Source of the DNA: an uncultured Veillonella sp.
GTDB taxonomy: Bacteria; Bacillota; Negativicutes; Veillonellales; Veillonellaceae
Reading direction: 5' to 3'
NCBI GenBank assembly: GCA_915066865.1
Contig: CAJZEE010000056.1
Location: 1-14,529 of the forward strand
Length of the DNA: 14,529 nt
Below are positions 1-6,140 of this stretch, one piece after another; within the stretch, counting starts at the first letter, position 1; every line of letters begins with the position of its first letter. The position numbers were made by a program, and so were the translations under genes. The notes under the pieces are model-generated. The model made no database searches and was not told the origin of the DNA. It was given only the letters and a program-made list of their open reading frames with translations.

Positions 1-109
1 ACGTTTTCAAGCTGATATTATGATCGCTACAATCATCATCTTGATTGTATTGGTACAAGTTGTACAAATGATTGGTGATGCTTGGTCTAAAGCGATGAAT
101 AAGAAGTAG
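1..109 (+). CDS. metI: Methionine ABC transporter permease MetI, C-terminal fragment
   Basis: An open frame runs in from the left edge and ends at the TAG at 107-109. It encodes about 35 residues, with the stretch RFQADIMIATIIILIVLVQ followed by a short basic tail ending KAMNKK. This closely matches what I know of the end of MetI, the D/L-methionine permease of the MetNIQ importer: the last transmembrane helix, then a short cytoplasmic lysine-rich end. MetI forms the membrane channel and pairs with the MetN ATPase and the MetQ binding protein. The start and most of the gene lie outside the window. The stop codon overlaps the ribosome binding site of the next gene, so the two are probably co-transcribed. 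The identification rests on a short tail but the match is characteristic. Confidence 0.8.
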   Translation, partial: RFQADIMIATIIILIVLVQVVQMIGDAWSKAMNKK

Positions 110-118
110 GAGGATCCT

Positions 119-415
119 ATGAGCATCAATGAAAAATTGAGAAGTCAACAAAATGACGAATTGTTCACCGCCATTTTGACACTTGAAAATACAGAGGAAT
201 GCTATGCATTTTTTGAAGATATCTGTACGATTAACGAATTAAAAGCATTATCTCAACGCTTACAAGTAGCAAAAATGCTTCGTGCAGGGGACAGCTATGA
301 GAAAATCGTAGAAGAAACAGGTGCGAGTACGGCTACGATTAGTCGTGTAAAGCGCTGTTTAGTATATGGCGCGGATGGTTATACATTGGCTCTCGATCGT
401 CTAGGCGCAAAATAA
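119..415 (+). CDS. yerC: YerC/YecD-family TrpR-related DNA-binding protein
   Basis: This 98-residue protein belongs to the TrpR superfamily, YerC/YecD branch. These are small helical dimers that bind DNA through a helix-turn-helix, and in Firmicutes their regulon is poorly known. Residues 38-55 (INELKALSQRLQVAKML) are the family hallmark, and residues 58-82 (SYEKIVEETGAS, then TATISRVKRCL) form the helix-turn-helix. The length matches the family norm of about 100 residues. The ATG at 119 is preceded by TAGGAGG at 107-113, which includes the stop codon of the upstream permease gene. Whether it regulates the methionine transporter is unknown; the co-transcription only suggests it. It is too short and too characteristic to be confused with other families. 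Confidence 0.9.
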   Translation: MSINEKLRSQQNDELFTAILTLENTEECYAFFEDICTINELKALSQRLQVAKMLRAGDSYEKIVEETGASTATISRVKRCLVYGADGYTLALDRLGAK

Positions 416-423
416 AATAAACT

Positions 424-462
424 AGCATGACAACGGTGGCCTTTGGCGACCGTTGATGTGCT
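424..462 (+). other. Intergenic RNA hairpin between yerC and the TSUP gene
   Basis: CAACGGT (431-437) pairs with ACCGTTG (449-455). An inner GCC/GGC stem closes a TTT loop (439-447), and an outer AGCA/TGCT pair (424-427 with 459-462) lies beyond a 3-nt internal loop. No T-run follows, so it is a poor intrinsic terminator. It may be a processing or stability element, or an attenuating structure between two expression units. Confidence 0.5.
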
Positions 463-480
463 ATCTGTAGGAGGTTTATT

Positions 481-1275
481 ATGGAGTGGCTCATTTCGGT
501 AACAGAGTTACCATTTGATATCCTTATCCTCATTTTACTTGCCGTAGCTGGCGCGTTTGCTGGCTTTGTAGACTCCATTGTGGGCGGCGGTGGACTCATT
601 TCTGTACCTGCTATGTTACTAACAAATCTTCCGCCTAGTATGGCTCTGGGCAGTAATAAATTATCTAGTATATTTGGTGCTGGTAGTGCATCTATTACGT
701 TTTTGAGAAATCACATGGTTGATTTTTCCCTAGTGCGCAAATTATTGCCTTTTACCTTTGTGGGTTCTATGCTTGGTACATTGGCGGTTGTTTCTTTACC
801 TCCACTGTATGTAAAGCCTATTATCATCATATTACTTGTTTGTGTAACACTTTTTGTGGTGTTCAAAAAAGACTGGGGTGAAATCAATCGTACATCTCAG
901 GTAGCAGGGAAAGCGCTATATATTTGCATGGCTTTTGCTCTTGGCATCGGTATATATGATGGCTTTATAGGCCCTGGTACAGGTACATTTTTGATTATGG
1001 GCTTTATCTTTACTGGTTTTGATTTCCTGCATGCTTCTGCTAATGCAAAAGTATTGAATTTTACTAGTAATTTGGCGTCTTTATTGGTATTTTTATATTT
1101 AGGGCACGTCAATATTATGTATGGTCTGGCTGCAGGAGTGGGTCAAATTATTGGCGCTTATGTAGGATCGCACCTCGCCATTGCAAAAGGCTCATCTTTG
1201 GTGCGAGTTGTATTCTTGTCGGTAACGACAGTTATGTTGTTGAAATTAGTCTATGACTATGTTTCAACTTTATAG
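481..1275 (+). CDS. TSUP (TauE/SafE-like) membrane permease
   Basis: This is a 264-residue polytopic membrane protein of the TauE/SafE (TSUP) family, whose known members export or import sulfite, sulfoacetate, taurine-related or other small organosulfur anions. The two repeated halves are visible. The first carries the family signature around residues 28-46 (GFVDSIVGGGGLISVPAML). The second has the matching GIYDGFIGPGTGTF at 157-170. About seven or eight hydrophobic segments are present and the length is typical. The ATG at 481 follows TAGGAGG at 468-474. The gene is 11 nt upstream of an oxidoreductase gene whose ribosome binding site overlaps its stop codon, so the two form a unit. The substrate cannot be read from sequence. 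Nothing indicates damage. Confidence 0.88.
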   Translation: MEWLISVTELPFDILILILLAVAGAFAGFVDSIVGGGGLISVPAMLLTNLPPSMALGSNKLSSIFGAGSASITFLRNHMVDFSLVRKLLPFTFVGSMLGTLAVVSLPPLYVKPIIIILLVCVTLFVVFKKDWGEINRTSQVAGKALYICMAFALGIGIYDGFIGPGTGTFLIMGFIFTGFDFLHASANAKVLNFTSNLASLLVFLYLGHVNIMYGLAAGVGQIIGAYVGSHLAIAKGSSLVRVVFLSVTTVMLLKLVYDYVSTL

Positions 1276-1286
1276 GAGGGCAAGGT

Positions 1287-2054
1287 ATGCCTCATAAAAG
1301 TGATGTACAGGTGGCATTGATCAGTGGTGGTACATCGGGTATTGGATTTGCTACGGCAAAGCTTTTACTCAAAGAAGGTTGGTGTGTAGTCATCAATGGT
1401 CGAAATGAAAAAGTTGGTCAAAAGGCTAAAACTAAGCTACGTCGTTATTCATCTAAGGTACAATATATTCAAGGTGATGTATCTAAAATTGAGGATTGTC
1501 AGCGAATTGTAAAAGAAACAGTAGATTTGTTTGGTAGGGTGTCTGCTCTTGTAACAGCTGCAGGCTACTATGAAGAAGAGTTGCTAGCTGATGTTACAGA
1601 GGCAGCTTTTGATGAAATGTTTGGGACTAATGTAAAAGGTACTGTATTCTTATGTCAAGCGGCGCTTCCCTATTTACGATCATCAAAGGGCAGTATTGTA
1701 ACAATTGCTAGTGATGCAGGTTTACAAGGTAATGTAGCGTGTTCTGTATATGGTGCATCAAAGGGGGCTGTAGTGAGCTTTACAAAATCTCTATCCCTTG
1801 AAATGGCACCTCACAGTGTTCGTGTAAACTGTGTGTGTCCTGGTGATGTAGATACATCATTAGTGGACAAACAGATTGCTAATGCCAATCAAGATGCGGC
1901 AGCTGCAAAGGCTGAAATGGGCCAACATTACCCACTAGGTCGCATTGCTAAGCCCCATGAAATTGGCGAAGTAATTGTATTTTTGTTGAGTAATAAGGCT
2001 TCTTTTGTGACAGGTGCAGCATGGACAATCGATGGTGGACTTACAAGTTGGTAA
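1287..2054 (+). CDS. SDR-family NAD(P)-dependent oxidoreductase (FabG-like)
   Basis: A classical short-chain dehydrogenase/reductase of 255 residues. The nucleotide-binding loop GGTSGIG is at residues 14-20, a TAAG version of the usual NNAG motif at 90-93, and the conserved Asn at 115 (GTNVKG). The catalytic Ser142, Tyr155 and Lys159 (YGASK) are all present, followed by the PG motif at 185-186 and the usual C-terminal TGAAWTIDGG. It is therefore likely active as a soluble cytoplasmic reductase or dehydrogenase of a carbonyl or alcohol group. The substrate is not predictable. It resembles FabG, but no fatty-acid gene is adjacent, so a housekeeping FabG role is not supported. AGGAGGG at 1274-1280 overlaps the TSUP stop and sets the start at 1287. 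No clear terminator follows. Confidence 0.9.
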   Translation: MPHKSDVQVALISGGTSGIGFATAKLLLKEGWCVVINGRNEKVGQKAKTKLRRYSSKVQYIQGDVSKIEDCQRIVKETVDLFGRVSALVTAAGYYEEELLADVTEAAFDEMFGTNVKGTVFLCQAALPYLRSSKGSIVTIASDAGLQGNVACSVYGASKGAVVSFTKSLSLEMAPHSVRVNCVCPGDVDTSLVDKQIANANQDAAAAKAEMGQHYPLGRIAKPHEIGEVIVFLLSNKASFVTGAAWTIDGGLTSW

Positions 2055-2102
2055 TATAGAAAATATTAGAAGCTGTTAAATATAGATAATTAGAAAAATT
2101 CA

Positions 2103-2131
2103 TTTCACTTCTATCAATAGAATGGTATAAT
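2103..2131 (+). promoter_or_regulatory. Candidate promoter with extended -10
   Basis: TATAAT at 2126-2131 is preceded by TGG, giving an extended -10 (TGGTATAAT). The -35 at 17-bp spacing is weak (TTTCAC, 2103-2108). It lies 50 nt before the gene at 2181 and would serve that gene and the ykvA-like gene. Confidence 0.6.
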
Positions 2132-2180
2132 AATACTAATAATAAGACCTATAGTTGGTTCACAACAAAGGAGAATACTT

Positions 2181-3032
2181 ATGGCAGAATATAATGGCGT
2201 AACACTTGAGCCACTTATGGATGGATCTCAAGATCGTGACTATCAAGTTGAACAATTTATTTTCTGGGGGGCGGGTCGTGCGGCAGCATTGGCATTATCC
2301 TCTAAATTCAGCAGTGTCGCTTTGTGCGCCAATGCTACGTACATGGTAACTCGCATTGCTCATCTTTATGACGTAGAATTGCAAGCTGGTGCTGTAGTTG
2401 GTTTAGTAGGTGGTCTTAGCACAGCTGTAGGTACAGCTGCAGTATCCCTTCTAATTCCAATTAAAGCTGTTCGCGTTCCTGTAGCTATCGGTTTAACTTA
2501 TGCTATTGGTAAAATTGCAAATATTTGGATTCAAGATGGTATGCCTTCTGATATCGAACGTTACAAACCGATGGTTGCTGAATTCCTTGAAAATGGTAAA
2601 GCTATTGCTTCTGAAATCGTTCGTGATGCAAGTGCTAGTATTCCTTTCACTCAAGGTCAACGTGACGTATGGGCTGGGATTGCTAACGAAACAGGTCTTG
2701 CTAAAGAATCTTTAAAGCAAGTTTACGAAGAAAAAGTAACACCTGCCATCAATAAATGGAATAATGAAACAAAATACCAAATTCATGATAACGCAGCAGA
2801 AGTTGTAGCAAAGGTTTCTGATGCAGCGAAAGAAAAACTTGATTCTGCTAAAGAAGGTATTGAAGTAGCTAAAGAATTCGCAAAAGGTGGTGTAGAAGTG
2901 GCAAAAGCTTCTGCACAGGTAGCAGTAGAAACTGCAAAAACTAAAGCTTCTGATGCTGTAGAGACAGCAAAAGATGTTGCTGCAAACACTGTTAACACAG
3001 CGAAAGATAAAATTGGCGGTTTGCGTAAATAA
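2181..3032 (+). CDS. Membrane protein with DUF697-like N-terminal region and 11-residue LEA-like repeat tail
   Basis: This 283-residue protein has no name I can give with certainty. Residues 26-120 hold two long hydrophobic stretches (about 68-92 and 97-118) and a sequence, YMVTRIAHLYDVEL (54-67) followed by a Gly-rich membrane segment and TYAIGKIA (106-113). This resembles the DUF697/YcjF membrane domain, though the assignment is tentative. Residues 205-283 are Ala/Lys/Glu-rich and strongly helical, with no Cys, Pro or aromatics except one Phe. From residue 228 they form five 11-residue repeats of the form E-V/T-A-K, with Lys exactly 11 apart at 231, 242, 253, 264 and 275. Such repeats occur in group 3 LEA proteins and apolipoproteins, which bind membranes or protect against desiccation. 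The AAGGAG at 2168-2173 and the regular codon use suggest good expression. It is followed 22 nt later by the ykvA-like gene. Confidence 0.75.
   Translation: MAEYNGVTLEPLMDGSQDRDYQVEQFIFWGAGRAAALALSSKFSSVALCANATYMVTRIAHLYDVELQAGAVVGLVGGLSTAVGTAAVSLLIPIKAVRVPVAIGLTYAIGKIANIWIQDGMPSDIERYKPMVAEFLENGKAIASEIVRDASASIPFTQGQRDVWAGIANETGLAKESLKQVYEEKVTPAINKWNNETKYQIHDNAAEVVAKVSDAAKEKLDSAKEGIEVAKEFAKGGVEVAKASAQVAVETAKTKASDAVETAKDVAANTVNTAKDKIGGLRK
2862..3026 (+). repeat. Five tandem 11-residue (33-nt) protein repeats
   Basis: Residues 228-282 of the preceding protein read as five units beginning EVAK, EVAK, ETAK, ETAK and NTAK, each ending in a Val or Leu at position 11. The DNA copies have diverged, so the repeat is conserved at protein level rather than as recent DNA duplication. 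Confidence 0.8.
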
Positions 3033-3054
3033 ACGCTGAAGGATTATTATTACT

Positions 3055-3399
3055 ATGAATCCATTTAAGATTATTAAATATGGTAAGTATTTTAGCGAAT
3101 CAAGATTTTTAGGGTTTCTTGGTCGATATGGTAAGAAACTTGCCTTTGTACAACAAGCAGTAACCTTGTTCCTTTGTTTTCGTGACAAGGACACTCCCAA
3201 ATATGTAAAAGCGGTCATTGCAGGTGCCTTAGGATATTTGGTATTACCTATTGATATTGTACCGGATACGATTGCCGTATTAGGTTGGGTAGATGATGTG
3301 GCAGTACTCGGATTAGCCTTTAAGATTGCGAATCGTTATATCAAAACGAGTCATCAAGAAGAGGCAAAAAAATTCTTTCCATTTGGTAGCAGTCGCTAA
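3055..3399 (+). CDS. YkvA family protein (DUF1232)
   Basis: This 114-residue protein carries the DUF1232 (YkvA) core: DTPKYVKAVIAGALGYLVLP at 46-65, followed by the invariant acidic pattern PIDIVPD at 65-71 and a DD pair at 80-81 (WVDDVAVLGLA). The family is widespread in bacteria, predicted to be membrane associated through its one or two hydrophobic helices, and has no established biochemical function. The N-terminal 45 residues are basic. The ATG at 3055 has AAGGA at 3040-3044 upstream. It lies 22 nt after the repeat-tail membrane protein gene and immediately before a terminator, so the pair appears to be one transcription unit. That pairing may point to a shared membrane role. Confidence 0.88.
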   Translation: MNPFKIIKYGKYFSESRFLGFLGRYGKKLAFVQQAVTLFLCFRDKDTPKYVKAVIAGALGYLVLPIDIVPDTIAVLGWVDDVAVLGLAFKIANRYIKTSHQEEAKKFFPFGSSR

Positions 3400-3412
3400 C
3401 TTTTACCATTTT

Positions 3413-3452
3413 AGGCAGTTTGATCCACAGTGATTGAACTGCCTTTATTTAT
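3413..3452 (+). terminator. Intrinsic terminator after the ykvA-like gene
   Basis: AGGCAGTT at 3413-3420 pairs with AACTGCCT at 3437-3444, followed directly by a T-rich tract (TTTATTTATTT). It separates the 2181-3399 unit from the next operon. Confidence 0.8.
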
Positions 3453-3481
3453 TTGACACACTAAAGTAATAGATATAGAAT
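3453..3481 (+). promoter_or_regulatory. Strong sigma-A-type promoter of the thioesterase-murI operon
   Basis: A perfect TTGACA at 3453-3458 and TAGAAT at 3476-3481 (5/6 match) are separated by 17 bp. The -35 overlaps the end of the preceding terminator's T-rich tract, a compact arrangement. The predicted transcript would start near 3488 with a leader of about 28 nt. Confidence 0.8.
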
Positions 3482-3515
3482 AAAAATTGTATACTATTTA
3501 AAAAGGACAGAATTT

Positions 3516-3935
3516 ATGCATATTGCTTCAGTAAAAGTACGATTTTATGAAACTGATATGATGGGGATTGCTCACCATAGTAATCATTTTAGATGGTTTG
3601 AAATGGCGCGCATTGAATTCCTTCGTAAGATCGGTGTCACTTTGTGGGATATGATGAATGAGGATATTGTATTTCCCATCATGAATGTATCTTGCAATTA
3701 TAAAGAACCTGCGAATTTCGATGATGAACTTCACATCGAAACGTATTTGGTTAAGATGACGAGGGCTCAAATGGTGTTTCGCTATCGCATGCGCCGTGCT
3801 AGTGATGGTGCAATACTTGCCACGGGAGAAACTAAGAATGCCTTTATGTCAAAATTAACAGGAAAAATTGTGCGATTAGACGATACTTTTTACCTGCCTA
3901 TGTTAGCAGCTGTTGAGGAGATGCCGCATGAGTAA
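3516..3935 (+). CDS. ybgC: YbgC-like acyl-CoA thioesterase (4HBT hotdog fold)
   Basis: A 139-residue hotdog-fold protein of the 4-hydroxybenzoyl-CoA thioesterase/YbgC family, which hydrolyses acyl-CoA thioesters in the cytoplasm. The signature lies at residues 11-32: YETDMMGIAHHSNHFRWFEM, with the presumed catalytic Asp14, His20/His21, Asn23 and the helix Glu29. The length is typical (about 130-140). The start at 3516 has AAGGA at 3502-3506 upstream. Its last 8 nt overlap the start of the glutamate racemase gene, so translation is likely coupled. In many Proteobacteria YbgC belongs to the tol-pal cluster; no tol-pal genes are here. The true acyl substrate is unknown. Confidence 0.88.
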   Translation: MHIASVKVRFYETDMMGIAHHSNHFRWFEMARIEFLRKIGVTLWDMMNEDIVFPIMNVSCNYKEPANFDDELHIETYLVKMTRAQMVFRYRMRRASDGAILATGETKNAFMSKLTGKIVRLDDTFYLPMLAAVEEMPHE

Positions 3936-4731
3936 TGTACAACAATTGCCTATCGGTGTATTTGACTCTGGTGTAGGCGGACTATCTGTGTTAAAGGTAT
4001 TACAAGAACAATTTCCTAACGAAGATTTTATCTATATCGGTGATAATGCGAATAATCCTGTAGGTAATCGCAGTGATGATGAAATCACTTATTTAGCGTG
4101 CCGTATTGCGGAGACGCTAGAAAAGCAGCCTGTTAAGTTGATGGTGATTGCTTGTAACACCTTCACCGTTGTGGCTCTTGATGCGGTACGTGAACTTGTA
4201 TCTGTGCCAGTTATTGGTGTATCACAAGGTGTAAAAACAGCTATTAATAAAAGTAAAAGCAAGACTATCGGTATTATGGCGACCGTGGCCACTGTAAATA
4301 GTCATATTCATAAGCATGTGGCTTTAGAAGTTGATCACGAGGTTTTTGTTTGGGAACAACCTTGTCCAGAGTTGGCGGGGCTTATTGAACAAGGTCATTT
4401 AGATGATTACTTTGTTCGTGAAGTATGCAAGGATTATTTAGAACCTTTATTATCTCGAGAAATTGAGGTTGTTGTTTTGGGCTGTACTCATTTTCCATTT
4501 GTACAACCTTTACTAGAGGAACTAACATCGTGTCGCATTCAGTTCATTGATCCTGCTTTTGAAACAAGTGAATTGGTTCGTCACAAACTAGAGAGTAAAA
4601 ATCTTTTCAATCCTCAAGATACTGTAGGCACTGTGACATTGTATTTTACAAAGGATGTCGAACTTGGTGATACGTTGAGTGCATCCTTCCTTGATACAAG
4701 CCGTCGTACCATTGAACATATTACATTATAA
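3928..4731 (+). CDS. murI: Glutamate racemase, divergent
   Basis: This 267-residue aspartate/glutamate racemase family enzyme should interconvert L- and D-glutamate for peptidoglycan synthesis without a cofactor. Both catalytic cysteines are present: Cys76 in ACNTFT and Cys186 in GCTHFP. The N-terminal IGVFDSGVGGLSVL with Asp13 and Ser14 is also present. The usual substrate-loop motif PYG is PVG (residues 44-46), in NANNPVGNRS, and the usual GT.GT motif after the central strand reads ATVAT (118-122). These departures make it an unusual MurI, possibly a second paralogue or one with altered substrate. I chose ATG 3928 rather than an upstream TTG at 3913, because GAGGAG at 3915-3920 is well placed for it. 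It overlaps the thioesterase gene by 8 nt. Confidence 0.85.
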   Translation: MSNVQQLPIGVFDSGVGGLSVLKVLQEQFPNEDFIYIGDNANNPVGNRSDDEITYLACRIAETLEKQPVKLMVIACNTFTVVALDAVRELVSVPVIGVSQGVKTAINKSKSKTIGIMATVATVNSHIHKHVALEVDHEVFVWEQPCPELAGLIEQGHLDDYFVREVCKDYLEPLLSREIEVVVLGCTHFPFVQPLLEELTSCRIQFIDPAFETSELVRHKLESKNLFNPQDTVGTVTLYFTKDVELGDTLSASFLDTSRRTIEHITL

Positions 4732-4743
4732 AGGAGATACCCT

Positions 4744-5283
4744 ATGTGGTTTTATAACATCCTCAGTGCAGTAATAGCTATTATTGTGGCTGTTGCAGCT
4801 CTGTACTTATTATTCCGTTTGTTTGTGTTGAAACAAGGTAATGAAAATATTGTCTTATTAGCGAAACGGGCAACGAACTTCCAAGTATCTGATCGTAATT
4901 TTGAGTCCATTACCTTGTTTTGCGACATACCATTTGTCAATAAAGGTCGTCAATTGGGTACTATTATGGACTTATTCCCACGTCCATTATTGCCAGAAGA
5001 ACATTTTGATGCAGTTAAAGTAAATGCTTGGGCTATGGATATTAATCGTCCGCGTCAAGATGGATACTTTGAAGCTATAATTATCAAACCACGTAAAGGT
5101 GGTACAATTCGTGTATATGTTACGTTAACAGGTAAAACTGGCAATATTCGAGAAGATATTAAGGGCTTCCCTTATATGGATATCGACATTTACTATCAAA
5201 TCGTAGGTCGGACAGACTTTCATATCGATAAACAGCGTATTCGTTTGACTGCTGAAGAAGTTCACGCAGCAATGGTTCAATAA
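4744..5283 (+). CDS. Hypothetical membrane-anchored protein
   Basis: I do not recognise this 179-residue protein. It has one N-terminal hydrophobic helix (residues 4-28, LSAVIAIIVAVAALYLLFRL) with no lipobox or cleavage site, so it is probably anchored as a signal-anchor protein. The rest is a soluble domain with alternating hydrophobic strands, such as YFEAIIIKP (about 113-121) and TIRVYVTLTGKTG (about 126-138), suggesting a beta-rich fold. Whether the domain faces in or out is not clear; Arg and Lys immediately follow the helix. AAGGAGAT upstream (4731-4738) sets the ATG at 4744. It lies 12 nt after murI and 12 nt before the CofE-like gene, so it is likely an operon partner of both. Base composition matches its neighbours. 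Confidence 0.8.
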   Translation: MWFYNILSAVIAIIVAVAALYLLFRLFVLKQGNENIVLLAKRATNFQVSDRNFESITLFCDIPFVNKGRQLGTIMDLFPRPLLPEEHFDAVKVNAWAMDINRPRQDGYFEAIIIKPRKGGTIRVYVTLTGKTGNIREDIKGFPYMDIDIYYQIVGRTDFHIDKQRIRLTAEEVHAAMVQ

Positions 5284-5295
5284 GGAGGCATAACA

Positions 5296-5946
5296 ATGGC
5301 AGAATTAGAGTTAGTATGTGTGCCAACACGTATTCTTACAGATAATGATGACATCGTTGATGCTATCGTTGAATTTGGCGGACATAATATTGGACCTGAA
5401 GATATCGTATGCGTTGCTGAATCTGTAGTAGCTATTACGCAAGGTCGTTTTACACGTCCTGAAGAGCTAAATGTGTGCTGGCAAGCTCGTTTAATTAATC
5501 GTTTTATCCATCCAGATGGCTCCATGGCATCTATTTATGGTATGCAGTCGGCTATGAATTTGGATGGTAAATGGAAGGTATTAGGTGCTTTTATTTTAGG
5601 CGCTATTGCTAAAATTTTCCGTAAACCTGGTGTATTCTATGCAATTGCTCGTGCTGCATCCTTAACAGATGATGTAACAGGGACTATGCCTCCATTTGAT
5701 AAGCACATTGTATTTGGGCCAAAAGATCCAGATAAAGTGGCTGAGAAAATTGTATCTCGCACAGGTTGTTACGGTGCCGTTGTAGCTGACGTTAATGACT
5801 TGAAACGTTCTGCTATTCTAGGCACAAGTCGCGGCATTGACGCAAAAAAAATTGCACAATTATTGATTGATAATCCATTTGGTAATGATAGCCAAATGAC
5901 TCCGATTGTTATCATCAAAAATTACGCATCTGTATCTGGTAAATAA
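5296..5946 (+). CDS. CofE-like protein (coenzyme F420-0:L-glutamate ligase domain family)
   Basis: A 216-residue protein resembling the F420-0:gamma-glutamyl ligase (CofE) fold. Residues 18-51 (DDIVDAIVEFGGHNIGPEDI, then VCVAESVVAITQGR) match the family's N-terminal GD...DGDVLVVAQSVVSKAEGR region. Residues 124-142 (TDDVTGTMPPFDKHIVFGP), KDPDKVAEKI and GAVVADVNDL (about 159-168) match the later metal and nucleotide site regions. Archaeal and actinobacterial CofE adds L-glutamates to F420-0 with GTP, but Veillonella-type bacteria are not known to make F420, so the real substrate is unknown. The NAGID-type motif of true CofE is not seen. AAGGAGG at 5282-5288 precedes ATG 5296. It is the last gene of the operon with murI. 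Confidence 0.78.
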   Translation: MAELELVCVPTRILTDNDDIVDAIVEFGGHNIGPEDIVCVAESVVAITQGRFTRPEELNVCWQARLINRFIHPDGSMASIYGMQSAMNLDGKWKVLGAFILGAIAKIFRKPGVFYAIARAASLTDDVTGTMPPFDKHIVFGPKDPDKVAEKIVSRTGCYGAVVADVNDLKRSAILGTSRGIDAKKIAQLLIDNPFGNDSQMTPIVIIKNYASVSGK

Positions 5947-5953
5947 CAGAAGG

Positions 5954-5989
5954 CTGTACTCATCACATAGAGATGGGTACAGTTTTTTT
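5954..5989 (+). terminator. Strong intrinsic terminator after the CofE-like gene
   Basis: CTGTACTCATC (5954-5964) pairs with GATGGGTACAG (5972-5982) with one G-T wobble, a 7-nt loop and a run of seven T (5983-5989). It closes the thioesterase-murI operon. Confidence 0.92.
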
Positions 5990-6140
5990 ATATATAATGA
6001 GACTGAATACGAACTATACGCAGGGGTGAATAGGGATTGTATATTAGTTCAAATAGAGAGTATATGCTAGCTTAAATGGAGTTTTCTTTACTCTGTTTTG
6101 AGTTTGTATGGATTCTTTATTAATACTAAAAGGAGGTTAT
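5990..6140. other. Intergenic leader of the hydantoinase-like gene
   Basis: No gene is seen here. A TATAAT at 5993-5998 falls too close to the terminator to have a convincing -35. A weaker pair, TTGTAT (6037-6042) with TATATG (6061-6066), is the best promoter candidate but matches consensus poorly. The ribosome binding site AGGAGG at 6131-6136 belongs to the next gene. Confidence 0.4.

Noticed and set aside
2109..2118. Ten-base match TTCTATCAAT shared with 13971-13980, both near promoters
   Set aside because: Its distance to the -10 differs (7 versus 2 bp), and a single short AT-rich match is likely chance.
2712..3218. Long open frame on the - strand opposite the repeat-tail protein gene
   Set aside because: It has no ribosome binding site, its predicted protein is an odd Cys/Phe/Tyr-rich sequence caused by the complementary repeat codons, and it crosses two well-supported + strand genes.
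3913..3927. TTG start at 3913 for the glutamate racemase
   Set aside because: It would add five residues (RRCR-type) not seen in the family, and its codons are the Shine-Dalgarno of the better ATG at 3928.
6108..6140. Upstream ATG at 6108 for the hydantoinase-like protein
   Set aside because: No ribosome binding site precedes it, while AGGAGG sits just before ATG 6141, where the family's normal N-terminus begins.
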